Shown: positions 12,690-25,160, counted from the first letter of the stretch. The stretch is 64,000 bases of DNA from Angiostrongylus vasorum (GCA_018806985.1 JADANN010000417.1:904061-968060); one strand, 5' to 3'. Numbers and translations are program-made. Notes: generated by a model from the sequence alone, not told the origin.

Positions 12690-12850
12690 CGACTTCAGAA
12701 AAAACAAAGGCGAAACGAAGGACCCTCATGGTGTACTGGTGAATAAGTTAGCCCTCGAGAAAGGGGTAATAGTCTGTTCGATGTCAACCGCAAAGCAACT
12801 CCTGTTTGGAGTTTTGCAAATATCTCACCATTAATGTGATTGTATCTCAC
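12690..12850 (+). repeat. SINE-C copy, tRNA-derived
   Basis: The plus strand carries TGGTGTACTGG, one mismatch from the A-box consensus, then a TGTTCGATGTC B-box-like string about 45 bases later and the family landmark 'gttttgcaaatatctca'. It is the inverted partner of the copy at 33,785-33,930. Confidence 0.6.
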
Positions 12851-13039
12851 ATAACACCGTGCTGTTAAAAACTGCAGCAGGCAGTAAAGAAAAAGCTAAT
12901 ATTCAGCAACTTTATTTCAAAAAACGGACTTTTCTCTTACTTCGGGAAGACTAGTGTACACCTATTCTCTCATTGAAGAGCCAACTGGTAAAAACCCGTA
13001 TTCAGCTAACAGGCTGGGTGCATTCTTTCTTGTTCAGAG

Positions 13040-13445
13040 CTAGATGGATGAAAGTCGATTGTCCACAGTTTGTCCTTCCTCCGATGAGGCTCTTCGTGAT
13101 CGCATCGAGTTGAGTCCATTGAAGCATCCGCTCGAATGAAGTAACTCATTCTGCATTGCTCTTATATGCAGAACGGCTGTTATTGATGCTGATCGCCCGT
13201 TGATATTCGTTCGTTCTTCTCTGGATAATCAGAGAAACCAATTAACGATTTAAATTGGAGAGAGAAGAACGAACGATTATCGAGGACCAATCATTATAAC
13301 AAACAAACGCTGTACACAAAGCAGCATTGCCGAATGAGGTTACTTCATTAGTTCGATGCTTCGGTGGTTTCGGCGTGATGCAATCACGAAGGGCCACAAC
13401 GCGAAAAAGGAAAAAATTGTGGGCGATCGACTGTTACTACTGGTT
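13040..13445. repeat. Beta-block palindrome
   Basis: A minus-oriented beta block (13,040-13,150) and a plus-oriented one (13,320-13,445) flank an inverted core containing 'gttcgttcttctc' and 'gagaagaacgaac'. The centre is near 13,250. The corresponding palindrome lies at 33,160-33,600. Confidence 0.6.
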
Positions 13446-13610
13446 AGCACGCATTGCTCGACTAAAATTTCGTCCAAAAAACTGTGAAGGGAAAAGAAGT
13501 TCAGGAAATGGTCAAAATCGAAAAAAATCTCGCCGCTACTTAGTGAGAACCGGAATTCCCTTTACTTCCGAAATGATTGTTGAAGTAATCCGAGTGCCTG
13601 CGTAGAGATT

Positions 13611-13870
13611 CCCAAGACTGACTTTCTATTAACCACAACGTTGATTGGTAATTCGCTGTTTTTTTCAATGAGCAGACAAGAGGTTGGTATTATAGAATTT
13701 GTATAGCGTACAATAGCTGACGTTTCAGGGTTTTGTCTTCATCAGAGCCGTTTATTCTATCCAAGTATTTCAATCAGTTGGTGTAGACCACCCGCACAAA
13801 GTAATACGTGGGCGAGGACTGTCCTGTCTTATAAGGACCGAGGGTTTATTGAAGAAAATCAGCGAATTAT
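13611..13870 (-). mobile_element. 260-bp non-autonomous element with 9-bp target duplication
   Basis: The segment is flanked by 'gtagagatt' at 13,602-13,610 and again at 13,871-13,879. The same segment sits at the matching place of the inverted arm (32,177-32,435). It is absent from the alpha blocks at 1-560 and 63,100-63,560, which read straight through the site. This is the pattern of an insertion with target-site duplication. Inside, on the minus strand, is a hammerhead-like motif (13,712-13,750). It has no coding capacity. Confidence 0.65.
13712..13750 (-). ncRNA. Hammerhead-ribozyme-like motif
   Basis: On the minus strand GGCT is followed by CTGATGA (13,739-13,745), a 12-base spacer, GAAA (13,723-13,726) and CGTC, then AGCT. 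The conserved core CUGANGA...GAAA and a GUC cleavage triplet are present. Stem II pairing is weak, so it may be inactive. The identical motif is at 32,297-32,331. Confidence 0.4.
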
Positions 13871-14389
13871 GTAGAGATTTCCTATTGTTCTGCATTTTCC
13901 TCTCTAGGCTCTCAAGCAGCTGTGGTACCGATAAAGCAGTTTTCACACATGTAAGGTCTTTCGCTGAGTTCATTCAATGTCCTGCGAAAGACAAATTTTC
14001 CAAATAAAGAACCACTTCGTGTAAAGGTGCAATGTCAAGGAGTTTCCGTATAATAGCTACCTTTCCTTTAATTCTGAAAATAAAAATGTTTCCGCATACC
14101 ACCAAGAAGAAGTGGAAACGACGAATCGACTTCGTGAAGAAGTAAAGAAGCTTGGGAAAAGCAGTTTAAAAAAATCTGGCTTCCGCATATATCGAACCTC
14201 CCAACATTCATGAATTCACTCTCTACATAAAAACGGTGTTAGTTGTGTCGAGTTGAGTTTACAATATACTAAAAATGCTTATTGAGCGTATGTGAAAAAA
14301 AATTGGAAGGAATTACTTGCAGCCCAACCGAGTCTGTCAAACTTCAATCTTCCTCTTTAAATGTGAGTGGATATGTCGTCCTACAGGTT

Positions 14390-14980
14390 CTCTTCTCCGA
14401 AATCCGGCAAGCTGTTTAATCGGTGAAGTATCGAAAAAAAAAGCATGGTCCGAGCAGCAGAGGTTCTGAAGACCTGAAGATTATGCCGCCAGTCCTCAGC
14501 AACACAATAGCATAGCTCATGATATCATACCCTAAGGTTCCTATTCAATGGAAAAGCAGCATGATTGTTCCACTTTTTCAGAAATGGCGACCTATACGAT
14601 ATGGGCAACTATCTTCCAATCTGCTTGCTGTTTGTCGTCTACAAGCTCTTCACTCGAGTCATCCTAAACAGAAACACGGACAGATGAAGGACAACCGTGT
14701 AGGGAACCGTCTTTCGAAAATGATTTATTTGGACTGCATCCACACGACAACAACACTCATTGAAGTATGGCTAGGGTGCAACGGACCGTCCTGTCTGGCT
14801 TTGATCGATTCCAATAGAATAAAATTTTGATTCAGTTGAGGCAGAAACAGCCCTGTAAGCTCTGGAAATTCATGGTCTCTCTTCTCATTATATAAAGGCT
14901 CTTCGTCACCTGCGTAGAGGAATCACCGCCAAAATATCACAGTTCTATAATAAGCACCACTACCTACTATCTGTTTAAGT
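14390..14980 (+). pseudogene. RTE-type LINE reverse transcriptase fragment (third variant)
   Basis: With frameshifts, the plus strand reads through a fingers region (PIQWKSSMIVPLFQK near 14,545), a degenerate 'YKLFTRVILNRN' string, and a palm start (FDSVEAETAL, LRRGITAKISQFYN near 14,830-14,960). The sequence diverges from the copies at 10.6 and 27.2 kb, so it is probably a separate RTE family. It matches 62,430-62,930 on the minus strand. It ends at the SINE-B copy at 15,002. Confidence 0.65.
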
Positions 14981-15001
14981 TTTATTCCCATCACTTCTAG
15001 A

Positions 15002-15400
15002 AAGGAGCGGATAGCAAAGTGGTAGTGGTGCCCGTCATCATGCGCATGGTGCTAGTTCGATTCCTCCCCGGGCCAACCAAGCCTCTCATCCCTCCGGGAT
15101 CAGGAGATTGGTACGGGACTTGTCTGAGAAAAGTCGCTCTTGCGGTTCAGTTGGGAACACTCCAGCCTTGCTATCGCAGGACTCCAGGGAGAATTGCTCC
15201 ACAGCATTCTACGAAATTCAAGGTAAAATGAAATTCCTCAAGCGGCAACGATGCCACACGTAAAGTTGGAAGATCTTCGTGGACAATGGGTTCGAGTAAA
15301 CGAATTGAATTTGAGGACCGCTAAGATACGCACGGTAGAGGTGAAGACGGATTAAATAAAATAGAAAAAGATTCTCCTACAGGGATATGAATGTTGTATT
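15002..15400 (+). repeat. SINE-B copy, tRNA-derived
   Basis: The head contains TAGCAAAGTGG, an exact match to TRGYNNARNGG, and AGTTCGATTCC about 40 bases later, one mismatch from the B-box GGTTCGANTCC. The body 'aaccaagcctctcatccct' and following sequence recur on the minus strand at 61,830-62,330. The two copies share flanks (RTE fragment on one side), so they are duplicates rather than independent insertions. Confidence 0.7.
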
Positions 15401-15729
15401 GATATATTTTCTTGTGTTGTAGTAGTTCAAACAACTGGTCGCATCGTGACCTTTGTCGAGCGCAAAACCTTTTGTGGAATTTTCTTAATGCGAACTCGAC
15501 AAATAGTGAATAGCAACATCTTCACCAGGTACCGGCAAGGGAGGTATAAAGATCGTCGTAGATGGGCGACTTCTGTGTGCTTTGCGAGCAAGGTATCGGT
15601 TTCTCCTACAACTATGCAGCTATGACGGTATGAGTCGCGAAGCAAATAAAAAGGTGTCGCAATATATAACTTCTACTTGCTGCCCATTTTTTTTCACGGC
15701 AGGATACTACGTCAAATGCAATTACAATG

Positions 15730-15860
15730 ATGGTGAGATATTTGCAAAGCTGGACTCCAGGCCAGATCGAAGTCTGATTACCCTTTCTGGAGCTCATGTG
15801 TTATGCACAGAGACACTGCTCGCCTTGCGTTTCTCTAAGCCAGTTTTCTACTTAACGGTG
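15730..15860 (-). repeat. SINE-C relic
   Basis: The landmark 'gagatatttgcaaagctgga' followed by a diverged tRNA-like segment marks a minus-strand SINE-C remnant. Confidence 0.45.
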
Positions 15861-15909
15861 TCATCGGCAATCGCTCGTCAACGAGAATGATTTGGCAACA
15901 CTTTCTTGC

Positions 15910-16849
15910 ATAAGTATAGAACTATCGCGATATTAGTCGCAGAGTAAATAGAATGGTTTTACAATTCATGTGTATTCATTTTGATATGATCGCATTCTCT
16001 GGGAAAACCAAACTCTCCGTCTCATTTTATACCAGACATCTCTGGGAGATTAACACCACTGATTTGATAAATTCGATAGGTCACTCAAAGTTACTCTAAA
16101 GGCCAAATATCCTCTACGGTGCTTGGCGAAGTCAAACACATGATGCAGGCTTAGGGGATCCTTACGGATTTTCGTTGTGATGTTAGCTGGTCTGGTTTCG
16201 CTTTTAACGGTGGTCTACCAACACCATTCACGACGTTTCGGTACAGTTGTTAAGAAGTCATTGTTATTGCTCAAATCTGTTTTATAGCTTATGCTCGCTG
16301 GATTTCTGTTATCAACTTTATTTCTTTTTTCTTCTAATGTTTAGAATTGTGTCAAAGAATGTTTCACTGAAATGCTTGGTGCTAAGCAATCATCGGTTCT
16401 TGCTAGACTTTGTCTTCACACCGATGGTTTGCGTCGAACAGCAAGCAATTTCGGTTCCGTGACACATCCATGAATTTCCTTCTCCATTGAGCAATTCCCG
16501 TAGAATGACGACTAACGGTGATGAGATCTTCGCCTTAATCAGGCTGTGAGAGTACGCCTAAACGTGGTTCTCCGTATAAGTTGTTGTCAGTAGACAATGT
16601 ACAACAACCATTCCGTATGTATGGGCATTGCCGAGGAGATGTTCATTCAGAAGCTGCCCCAATCCAGAAGATTCGCCTCCACAAGACTACGAAAACCCAC
16701 ATTCGAATATGAGCGGTTGCGGACAACCCACATGGATCAATCTGGCTCTGGTGAAGATGAAGAGGGACGAAAAAATTGGTGGAATAAAAAACTCCACAAC
16801 AATTTCGTGTAAGCTGAATCGTTTTGCTAAGTGTCCCATACACTTTCAT
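15910..16849. other. Mostly unassigned sequence
   Basis: I recognise nothing beyond a possible beta-block trace near 16,640-16,760 (a 'tggctctg' context). Open frames of 70-146 codons here overlap one another in different frames and continue into the SINE-C copy, so they are not called. Confidence 0.4.
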
Positions 16850-17130
16850 AATGCTGAGATATTTGCAAAACTCCGGACCGCAGGTGTCCGCGTTGTGGGA
16901 ACTAACGCGCTATTGTCCTTTCCGGGGCGTAACGCGTTCACCACCACACCATGTGCGGCCTTCGTTTCGTCCCGTCTCTCAGCTAGTTCTATCGATCTTT
17001 TGCCATCAGCAAATCACCCGTCAACGGGATTGATCTGGGGAGCCCAAATCGGCATTGAACCCAGTTGAGCTGAGGCTATAGTTATAATCACAATCTTAAC
17101 CTTTTTATTTACTGCCTATTCTTTTTAATG
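16850..17130 (-). repeat. SINE-C copy
   Basis: A minus-strand copy runs from 'gagatatttgcaaaactccg' through the tRNA-like head (complement of an A-box-like string near 16,945) to 'gttgagctgaggctatagtt', followed by 'aacctttttatttactgcc'. It is closely similar to the two arms at 29,337-29,955. Confidence 0.65.
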
Positions 17131-17149
17131 GCAGGGTAGGCTGTGAAAT

Positions 17150-17990
17150 AAAACCTTCATAATGCTGATCGGTAGCGCTTATTTAAAAAATTCCGCATTA
17201 TTTTGTATCTCTGATCTCTAAGCTCCTGGACAGCAATACACCTTTCAATGTCGAACGAAAAGAATTGCCCAAATAAAGTGAAATTTCATGTAACTGTGCT
17301 GTGGAGCATTGAAGAATTTCGGGTAATAGCAACCTTAGCTTTAGTGCCGACCATAAAAAATGTTTCCGTAAATCGCGCACTAAAAATCGGATACGACCAA
17401 TGGACGTCGTGAAAGACGTAAAGAAGTCTGGGGAAAAAATGATATATTGAAAGAAATCTGATTTCCGTGATCATCCAATGTTTTAACATTCGGAATTTCT
17501 CTGGCTTTGATGAAACTGGCTCTCTGTTGAACTGGCTTTGCAATATAAACACGTGCTTTTTTGAATGTGTGTAAAATGGGATAACGACATTGCTCGCAAC
17601 TTTAGTGGATCTATGTAGGTTTGACCTCGTTCTCTTTTGTGCGAAACCTTCAGTATGTTTGCGATGGTAAACGAAGTAAAGGATGCCTTTGAAATGAAAA
17701 GCAAGGCAAAATCTCCACGAGAATGTGGTGACAGTGATTCATCCGGCAGTTTCTTAAAATTAAAGGCGAATATTTTGAACTATTCAACTTTTTGATTTTG
17801 AATAAGGCTGACGTGTTGTTCTCTTCACCATTCTGGCAGAACTAAACAGAATTTTTTGAAAACGACTAGTTCTCAGGAGGCAAGTACTTGTGGAGAGTAG
17901 ACAATGGGGAAAAAGATGAGATCACGAAGAAAGTCTGGACTGAAATCACATGCATTTCGGATATTCAAAACTACAAGCTAGTAGGTAACA
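17150..17990 (-). repeat. Diverged alpha block at start of unit C
   Basis: Collinear with 36,580-37,350 and 6,330-7,110. At about 17,990 it jumps directly to exon 1 of gene copy C, so about 1.6 kb present upstream of copy B has been lost here. Confidence 0.55.
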
Positions 17991-18000
17991 TTTCCTCAGG

Positions 18001-20013
18001 CTCAAAAAACTCCGGTGGACCTGGCATTTCTGATATGTCTACTTTTCGTGGTCTCACCGGCGTTGGATGTGGACAGCTGCCATTTGGTCAAGGTATCGAG
18101 TAAAATAAATGCTGTTTTCTAGGGAAACAGTCTTATCCACATTGTTGGTGCTGAAAAAGAAGCACATGCTCTTGAAATAGCAGACCAAGCTCCTTCAAGG
18201 ATGGAAATTTGTGCAATTTGAACACTTCACCATTGTCCATGAAAGATCCTCACCTCGTCTTCGGTCTATACTAAATGTGTCGCCTCTAAAAACTAGAAGC
18301 GCTTGAAATTTTTAGTCTTCTTAAGAAGACCTCATTAGAGCTAAGGTGTTCATAAATTATGTACTCACGTTAATATTTCGTGTACGTTTATCTTAGCTGC
18401 TACTATGAAATAGAATTTCTAATCCGTCAATTTTTAAAGCAAACCGTGGACAAGTTTTCTGGTTGAAAAACTAATAAGCTCAACCTCCATTGCCAAACAA
18501 AATGAGAAGCTCAGTGTTTTTTCTTTCGTGTACTGCTCTCACTATTAAATTCGTCTCCTATAAGGAACAGCGCTATTCTGACTAACCAAACGAATAAATG
18601 AATATGAGAAAAAATAAAAAGGTATTGTACAAGTACAACAGCTTCTGAGAAGAATGCCGCCATTTATGTTCTAACACACATTCAGGCGTAGAAAAGTTTC
18701 ATAACAGCGATACTATTTACATACCAGTAATCGCTTCAGTGTGTGAGCAGAAACTATCAGGAAAAATAGGGAAAATGAATGCCAAACTAAGTACAGCACT
18801 GAACGTTTTTCCATTTTACAGCAAGGAATTTAAGCTTTACCGTCAATGGATTTACCCTGCCTGTTAAAATGATTTGGACCGCTCAAAATAATGTCGCGTC
18901 TCAGCTACCAGGAATTTTAAGAAGCGGCACAGCAGTTTGATCGTTCGTGCAACGTCTGATAATGCAAGCAGTGAGTTTTATAAAAAAAGAAGTTAAGTTG
19001 CCATTGCAGCAGTTACTTCGCACTTTTTTTGAGTACAGTTATAGCAGATGAGTTCAACTTCCGAGTGGACTTATCCAGGTCATTGATGTGCTGGAAGAAC
19101 AAGGTTGTCGCGCTGGCCTCTTTCCTGGTGTGATAACTGCCACTTTGGCCCAGCTTACAGTGCAAACCAATTACGCTTCACTGCAATGCGATAATGTGCT
19201 CGTCAATCCAACTATGGGACGTCTTGAAATTATGGGTTAGTGTTTGATTCTATTTGTTAGTTTCAAACCACTCGAACATGGAGCTCTTGAAATTTACGAC
19301 AATTAACCATGCGTAAAAACAAATTTCCACGGTTTAATAGGAGATTGCTATCTACTCATTTTGACAACTTTGTATGAAGTGAGTATTGAAAGACGCCTTG
19401 AAATCATGTGAAGTACTACCGCAATCTCCAGCTGATCATTTCTACTGGCGAAGCAACCGAATTGCTTCGAGTCCATTCCTTACGGGAAGTTTCACATTAT
19501 ACAAGACTTTGTGAGCTTCATGACAGAATCCATACATAGATTCCTTTCAGTCTTTCATTAAACGCTCCTTGCTAGTTGCAAAAAATGCGTAAACTCGGAG
19601 AATCCACTTGAAGGTTTCTTCATCTCTCCGGTACTTCATTAGGAAGAGACAGTCACCTGAGAAATTCGTTGCCGTTATGATGAACGGAAACTAAATTATT
19701 ATCGGTTATACAGTGGCAGGTTTGTGCAATGCAATGGCTGGCGGCAACTGCTTGTTCATGAGCCCATTTAGGGATATTGGGCCTGTGCCATCACAACACT
19801 TGACCATTTCTGGAACAGTCTCGGTCAGACCACTTCAAATCTGTTATTAATGTGATTTTAATGTCAATGCAAGCCTTCTATTTAAAACTACCAATCTGAT
19901 CATGGCAAATTGGTCTATCCAAATGTGGCAAGGCGTGATGTACAGCGTGTGCTGGTCGCTTGAGACCATTCTGATCAAACTTCGCTGGAGTTTCTGTAAC
20001 TGTCAGAGGTTGA
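18001..20013 (+). pseudogene. Secreted-protein family, copy C (all five exons, disrupted)
   Basis: Exon 1 (18,001-18,092) encodes the hydrophobic signal segment and CGQLP but has lost the ATG and gained one base. Exon 2 (18,822-18,970, 149 nt) keeps the frame except for TGA at 18,938-18,940 where copy B has CGG. Exon 3 (19,079-19,235, 157 nt) is fully open. Exon 4 (19,675-19,823) has lost its AG acceptor and has a TAA in place of a conserved cysteine codon, though it best preserves the rest of the exon (SPFRDIGPVPSQHLTISG). Exon 5 (19,887-20,013) has lost its acceptor and is frameshifted. This is a decayed paralog of copy B. No function is known to me. Confidence 0.8.
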
Positions 20014-22190
20014 AAAATGAAGCGCATCAAAGTACGTCTTTGCCAGATAAATCATCCATTAAACTCGATTTTTAGCAAAATTTCATCCTAGATGCTCAGT
20101 TTTCTCTCAAATTTTTCTCTTTGAGCTTTCACAACGAAGATTTCCTCTTGTGCAAACATTTTTACGTAAAAGAACAGCTTCTTACTCGACGTGTATAAAA
20201 ATGCATCTTAGTATTTGAAGGCATAAACAGTCCTAGTTGCGACCATCATTTCGATGTGCGAGTGATATTCTCGTGGCTTCTTAGTTAGTCGCTGCTCTTA
20301 ACTGTAATCGAAGCTGCTCCAAAATAATTTCCATTGCACCAGAAAACCTTTCTTCTACAACAGAATTAAAACTGGTATACTAGTTCACAACCATGCAACG
20401 TCATCAGCTGAGCACCTGTTCACTGCAGAAACAAATACTTAAAACTGTCTAAAGTTCAATTCGATGTTTAAAAGATGAGCTGCTTTGAATACGAGTACCA
20501 TGGTGGAGATAATGTTTACGGGTCACTCTCACCAATTAGTAATGGTTGTCTTCTTCAGTACCTATAAACCAGGCATTGTTGCTAGCTCTTATCATTGCCA
20601 CAACTCAACGGTAACTCTGCGTTAATAAGTAGCGTTATTTATGGCGACTATGTAATAACATTCCACAAAAAGTCACTTAAGTCAAGCAATATTCTACAGC
20701 TTAATGCAAACCACGATAGTGGGAGGCTTGGTGAAGTTCTACTTTGTTTTTTGTATCAATTATACATTTCAGAATAAGTGATTTCAATTTGAGCCGAAAT
20801 GCGTCCTCATCATAAACATTTTTTAGACGAACTGTGGAGCACATTGCATACGAACGACGAAAAAAAAACTACTGTGGAATGGTTGGTCCAAAAATTCTCA
20901 AAACATCATGGTGAATGAATAAAGGTACTTCATTCGAACGGTACTTTTCTGAAGAGGATTCGATTCGATAAGACGGGGCTTAACCTACATCATACTGACC
21001 ATCGGCAGTGGATCATCGACTCGCAACACTGGCCCCATGAAGAAGACGAAGATGTTGAAACGTTAACCAAATAAATGTTTGGCAACAACCACGTGTTGGC
21101 TTATCCATGAAAGTATGTCAATCCTGATATGTATCCACATAGTTTTCCGAAAGCTCTGAACTCTTGGTTTTCACACAATGTTGATTTCGCCATAGGGCCA
21201 GACGTTCTTTCTGTACCTAATGCGAATCGACTCGACATCGAGCTTTGTTACTTTTGACCTGCTTTCGACACGTGTTTTTATAACGAGTAATGTAAAATTT
21301 GACATGTAAGATCCAACATATGTCGGTCTCAACATATATGAAAAAGAGGAATTGCTATGGGTAGAGGCATGAATTGGTTTCAGCTCATATCGTTTCCAAG
21401 ACTGTTTTTCTGGAGAGAAAACCCTTTCTCAGTGCAGATATTGCACCGGGTGTTTCGACTTTGAAAAATATGCACCGATTTGGGAATGGCATATGCCAAC
21501 CGTACTCATACCTGAAGCAAACCACTAAACCAGCAACCCCTGCCGAACTCCCCGCGTGAATGTTGCCAGTGATTGCATCTGGACAATGGAATAGTAGAAC
21601 TGCTGGAACTCGCGTGTGAAGATGGGTGATTAAAAAGTTTGTGCAACAAAGTATGAAGAGTAGTGGGCGATTCGAGTGTTTGCCATTGCATTCACTTCCA
21701 CAGTTTTTCACTAAGAGCATTTTAGTTTTCCTTCAAGAAGAGGATCTTGTGAAATGGCAGGAATTGCTCCACGTAAGAGGCTTGGATGAGAACCCCCTTG
21801 TTTGATAAGCCGTATCTCTTCGCAGATATGCGTCCGATAACTATTGATTTAAAAGCATTAATACACTATTACAATTATTTCCATTTCTAACTTGTACAAA
21901 AAACTGGTAATATAACTTGCAACTAGAGGATCATATTGATGTTAGCCTGGCAATTTCTTCAAGTATTTTTTAGATATTAAAGAATAGTGGCAACCCATCT
22001 ACAAATGAGATTAACTGACTCCTCAGCCGCTTGTCACATGTGATATCTTCTTGAATTCTAAGCAGCGAGAATCCCAATTATCAGTGGCTTCGCGATGCCG
22101 TCTGTTCACTTTTGTGTCTGCCCAGCCTTTCCGTGAAAAGGGCCTGCAGTCTCCAAAAAGGGCAACAGCCTCATCCATCAGTACTGTAGT
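20014..22190 (+). other. 3' flank of copy C, collinear with 41,470-44,190
   Basis: The sequence contains a beta block (about 20,900-21,080) with a degenerate hammerhead-like end: core ATGAAGA near 21,038, GAAA at 21,057-21,060, CGTT, then AACC. From 21,090 to 22,190 the sequence is shared with 43,000-44,190 but contains nothing I recognise. Open frames of about 111 and 145 codons on the minus strand in the two copies are in different frames and are not called. Confidence 0.45.
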
Positions 22191-22194
22191 AGAT

Positions 22195-22690
22195 GTAGCA
22201 CCCCACTAGCCAAGTTCTTCATGCTGCTCTAGCGAGAACACATCGTTGTGCACTGTGAAACAGGAGGTTGTTGAGATTTGATCTACGCTAAGTGGTAGAT
22301 TAATTGCTTGTTTTGATGCAATAATGGCCCAGACTCCACTGGTAGTACGTTCACCAGCACATTCCGTAGCATTCATTTCCCTCTCGCACAACAGCCATCC
22401 ACGGCAGTGGTCTGCTTCGAAAATGGTGACGTTTGCATTTTTGTAGCACTAAAATGCTTATGCAGATGGTTGACGTTGGCTACCAACACCTCCGCCTATC
22501 GTCTCGGTGGTCGTCCAATTGAATGTTTGCATTCTCTTGAAGTCTACTTCACGATTCTTCCCGTCCATTTACCATCTGTTTTTTTTTGTTGTATCATTCA
22601 CTCATTTGTGCTTCGTTCTCGATGTATACTCGTCTTTATTTCGAAGACAGGAAGGATCTTGGAGACTTGAACTGCGCATTTAGGGCAAGA
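22195..22690 (-). pseudogene. RTE-2 LINE C-terminal fragment
   Basis: Minus-strand translation with frameshifts gives a KTDGKWTGRIVK region, then ECKHSIGRPPRR, then WMAVVREGNECYGMCW and stop. These match the C-terminal tail of a second RTE family, where RWTKRT, GRPPTRW and RERNEW..CW occur in that order. The 3' end resembles the tail of the R3 retroposon. The paralogous piece in unit B is at 44,195-44,640. Confidence 0.65.
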
Positions 22691-23009
22691 CGTCCCTAAT
22701 GCCGATTAAATCCAGGGAATATTTGGCTTGAGCACTGTCTTGGTGTACGCAAAGTTTTCTACTTGGTTGAAATATCACTCAAGGCTTTACGGCATAACAG
22801 CGAAATAGGAGCAGCAGTTAGTAGGTGGTTCCGTTGGAAGGCGCGAATAAGCCCGCATTGCTATACTTGTTCCTCCTGATTCGTACACACTTTTTGAGAA
22901 GGCGACGATGACATCAACAAAACATAGATGTGGCAAAAATTTTTCGCATTTTCACAAAAATTAGTGCAGCTAATGCGGATCAATTCAACTTCCCATTGGA
23001 CTTTTTCAG

Positions 23010-24156
23010 GTGATTGATGTACTGGAGGAACAAGGTCGCCGTGCTGGCCTCTTTCCTGATGTGATATCTGCCATTTTGGCCCAACTTTGCAAACCACTTA
23101 CGCTCCACTTTAGTACGGTAGTGTGCTCGCCAATCCAGTTATGAATGCTGCAATCACTGGTTAGTGTTTAATCCTGCTTCTTAGCCTCAAACCACTCGAA
23201 GATGCGTTCTTGAAATTTATGATGGTTTGCCATGCGTAAATAAAAGTTTCCACGCCCGTAAAGAGAGTTTGCTTTCTATTCATATTAAGAACTCCTTATG
23301 AATTAGGTATTGAAAGACGCTTGAAAATCGTGTGAAGTACTACCGCGGTCTCTAGCTGACCATTTCAAGTGCGCGAAGCACCCTATTCAGTTCTTTATGG
23401 GAATTGTTCGCGTTATACAAGACTTTGTTGTGCTTCATGATAGAATCGACGGAAAGATTCCGTTCAGTCTTTTACTAAAGTCTGCTTGTTAGCTTCCTTG
23501 GAAAAAGCAGTGTAAAATAGAAGAGCCATTATAGTAACGAAAACACTTTGCCAAAAAGCTCAAACGGGAACCATCCCAAGCTTAGTGGGTATCTGAGTTT
23601 CTTCTCATTGTAATCAGAAAGATACTTCTTCCAGGCTTTTTGCTTTATTTTACTCATACATAGTTGTTTCCGAATGACTCTACTGCATCAGTAGAAAAAT
23701 GGAGAACTGCTAGATCACGCCTTGTTTAGAAGATGCATATAATGAAGGAATCCACCTGACGGTTTTTCATCTGCTCAGTCTTCGTTATGAAAGTTCAGTT
23801 ACCTGAAAACATTGTTACACTTATGGCGGAGGTGCCGGAAACTGCATTATTATCGGTAATACAGTAGCAAGTATATGCGACGCAATGGCAGTGTGTATGT
23901 TCCAGAGCCCATTTACGGATATTGGGCCTGTGCAACACTTGGCCATTTTCGGAACAGTTTCGGTCAGATTACTTCTAATCTGTTCTTAGTGTGATGCTAA
24001 TGTCAATGTAAGCCTTCTCTTTAGACTACCAGTATCATCATGGCAAACTGGTCCGCCCAAATGTGGCAGGGCGTGGTGAACAGTGTAGCTGGTGGCTTGC
24101 GAACGGGGCCATTCAGAACAAACTTCGCTGGAGTTTCTGTCACTGTCACAAGTTGA
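23010..24156 (+). pseudogene. Secreted-protein family, copy D (exons 3-5)
   Basis: Exon 3 starts at 23,010 after 'ctttttcag' and reads VIDVLEEQGRRAGLFPDVIS, then loses about 4 nt and the frame. Exon 4 (23,821-23,962) has lost its AG acceptor ('gttacac') and one base near its start, but otherwise reads NCIIIGNTVASICDAMA and on to FTDIGPV. Exon 5 (24,025-24,156, 132 nt) is intact: TTSIIMANWSAQMWQGVVN, then a tail ending in VSVTVTS and TGA. Exons 1 and 2 are missing because the end of unit C is joined directly to sequence just upstream of exon 3. A BEL element sits in its 3' flank. Confidence 0.8.
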
Positions 24157-24724
24157 AAAATGAAGTGCATCAGATATGTTTTTGTCAAGTAAATCTTCCA
24201 TCAAAACCAACTCTTAGCACTTCTCGAATGCCTAGTTTTGCTTAAAATTTTTCTGAACAATGTTTCACGACGAGATTTCCTGTTCTGTGAATCAATAAAT
24301 TTCACATTTGACAAGATGTTTCTTTTTTCGGTTGCCTGTGGTAATCAAAACACAGTGCGAAATATATTTATAGGAAATGAACAGCCTCTCACTCAAGGCG
24401 TATTGAAATGGATCTCATTGTTTGAAGGCATAAATTGTTCTAGTACCGGCCTCTGTTTTGATATCCCAGTAACATTCTCGTCGCTCCTTAGTTCGTTGCT
24501 GCTTTGAAGTGTAATCGGAACTGCACAAGAATAAATTCTGCTGCACCACACTACCTTTATTCTCCAACAGAATTAAGACTAGTATTGTAACGGCTCACAG
24601 CACAAGAGTATGAAGAGCGTTCGACAAAGAGAATAATAGTGGCGAGCCGTTTGTGGAATACCTCAAACTTGGGTAATTAAACCTTTATTCATATATATAC
24701 TATCTACACAACAATACAATGAGG

Positions 24725-24850
24725 TTATGCACAACAAACTACAAATAAGGTGGTTCAGTGGATTTCTTATGCACAACAAACTACAAATAAGGTGGTTCAG
24801 TGGATTTCTTATGCGCAACAAACTACAAATAAGGTGGTTCAGTGGATTTC
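24725..24850. repeat. Tandem repeat, three 42-bp units
   Basis: Three nearly identical units begin at 24,725, 24,767 and 24,809, each with 'acaaactacaaataaggtgg'. They lie between the two copies of the LTR end module. Confidence 0.9.
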
Positions 24851-25040
24851 TTCTTCTTTCTAATAAAATGCCTTAACAATAATGCATGCACCAATGTAAC
24901 GGCTCACAGCACAAGAGTATGAAGAGCGTTCGACAAAGAGAATAATAGTGGCGAGCCGTTTGTGGAATACCTGTGAACGATGAGAGCATCGAAATCATGT
25001 CAACACGTATGCGAAAATCAACGATAACATTAACGTAATA

Positions 25041-25160
25041 ACAATGGAAGAGCTAACGGAGAAATAAGAACAAGATAGTAACAATGGAAGAGCTAACGGA
25101 GAAATAAGAACAAGATAGTAACAATGCAAGAGCTAACGGAGAAGTAAGAGCAAGAGCGAG
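25041..25160. repeat. Tandem repeat, three 40-bp units
   Basis: Units starting 'acaatggaagagctaacgga' (the third has one change) lie at 25,041, 25,081 and 25,121, within the LTR. Confidence 0.9.

Larger units (their letters stand above)
11650..14300 (-). repeat. Inverted copy of 31,750-34,960
   Basis: Read as reverse complement, this arm matches the repeat zone of unit B block by block, including the SINE-C copy, the beta palindrome, the 260-bp insertion and the alpha block. Arms of about 2.65 and 3.2 kb are separated by about 17.5 kb holding units C and D. No gene is seen inside. Confidence 0.7.

Noticed and set aside
15019..15231. A possible tRNA gene at the exact A-box and B-box match.
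   Set aside because: Flanking sequence recurs at 62 kb, there is no plausible full cloverleaf or anticodon arm, and the body continues as a SINE. It is a tRNA-derived retroposon.
16200..16240. 'cgacgtttcgg' near 16,229 as another hammerhead-like motif.
   Set aside because: The partner CTGANGA core is not found at the right distance on the minus strand.
22030..22440. A minus-strand frame of about 137 codons with one in-frame stop and several cysteines, resembling a small secreted protein.
   Set aside because: Another frame of the same strand reads as the C-terminal tail of an RTE LINE (GRPPRR, WMAVVREGNE), and the paralogous copy at 43,900-44,330 does not keep the frame. The open frame is a shadow.
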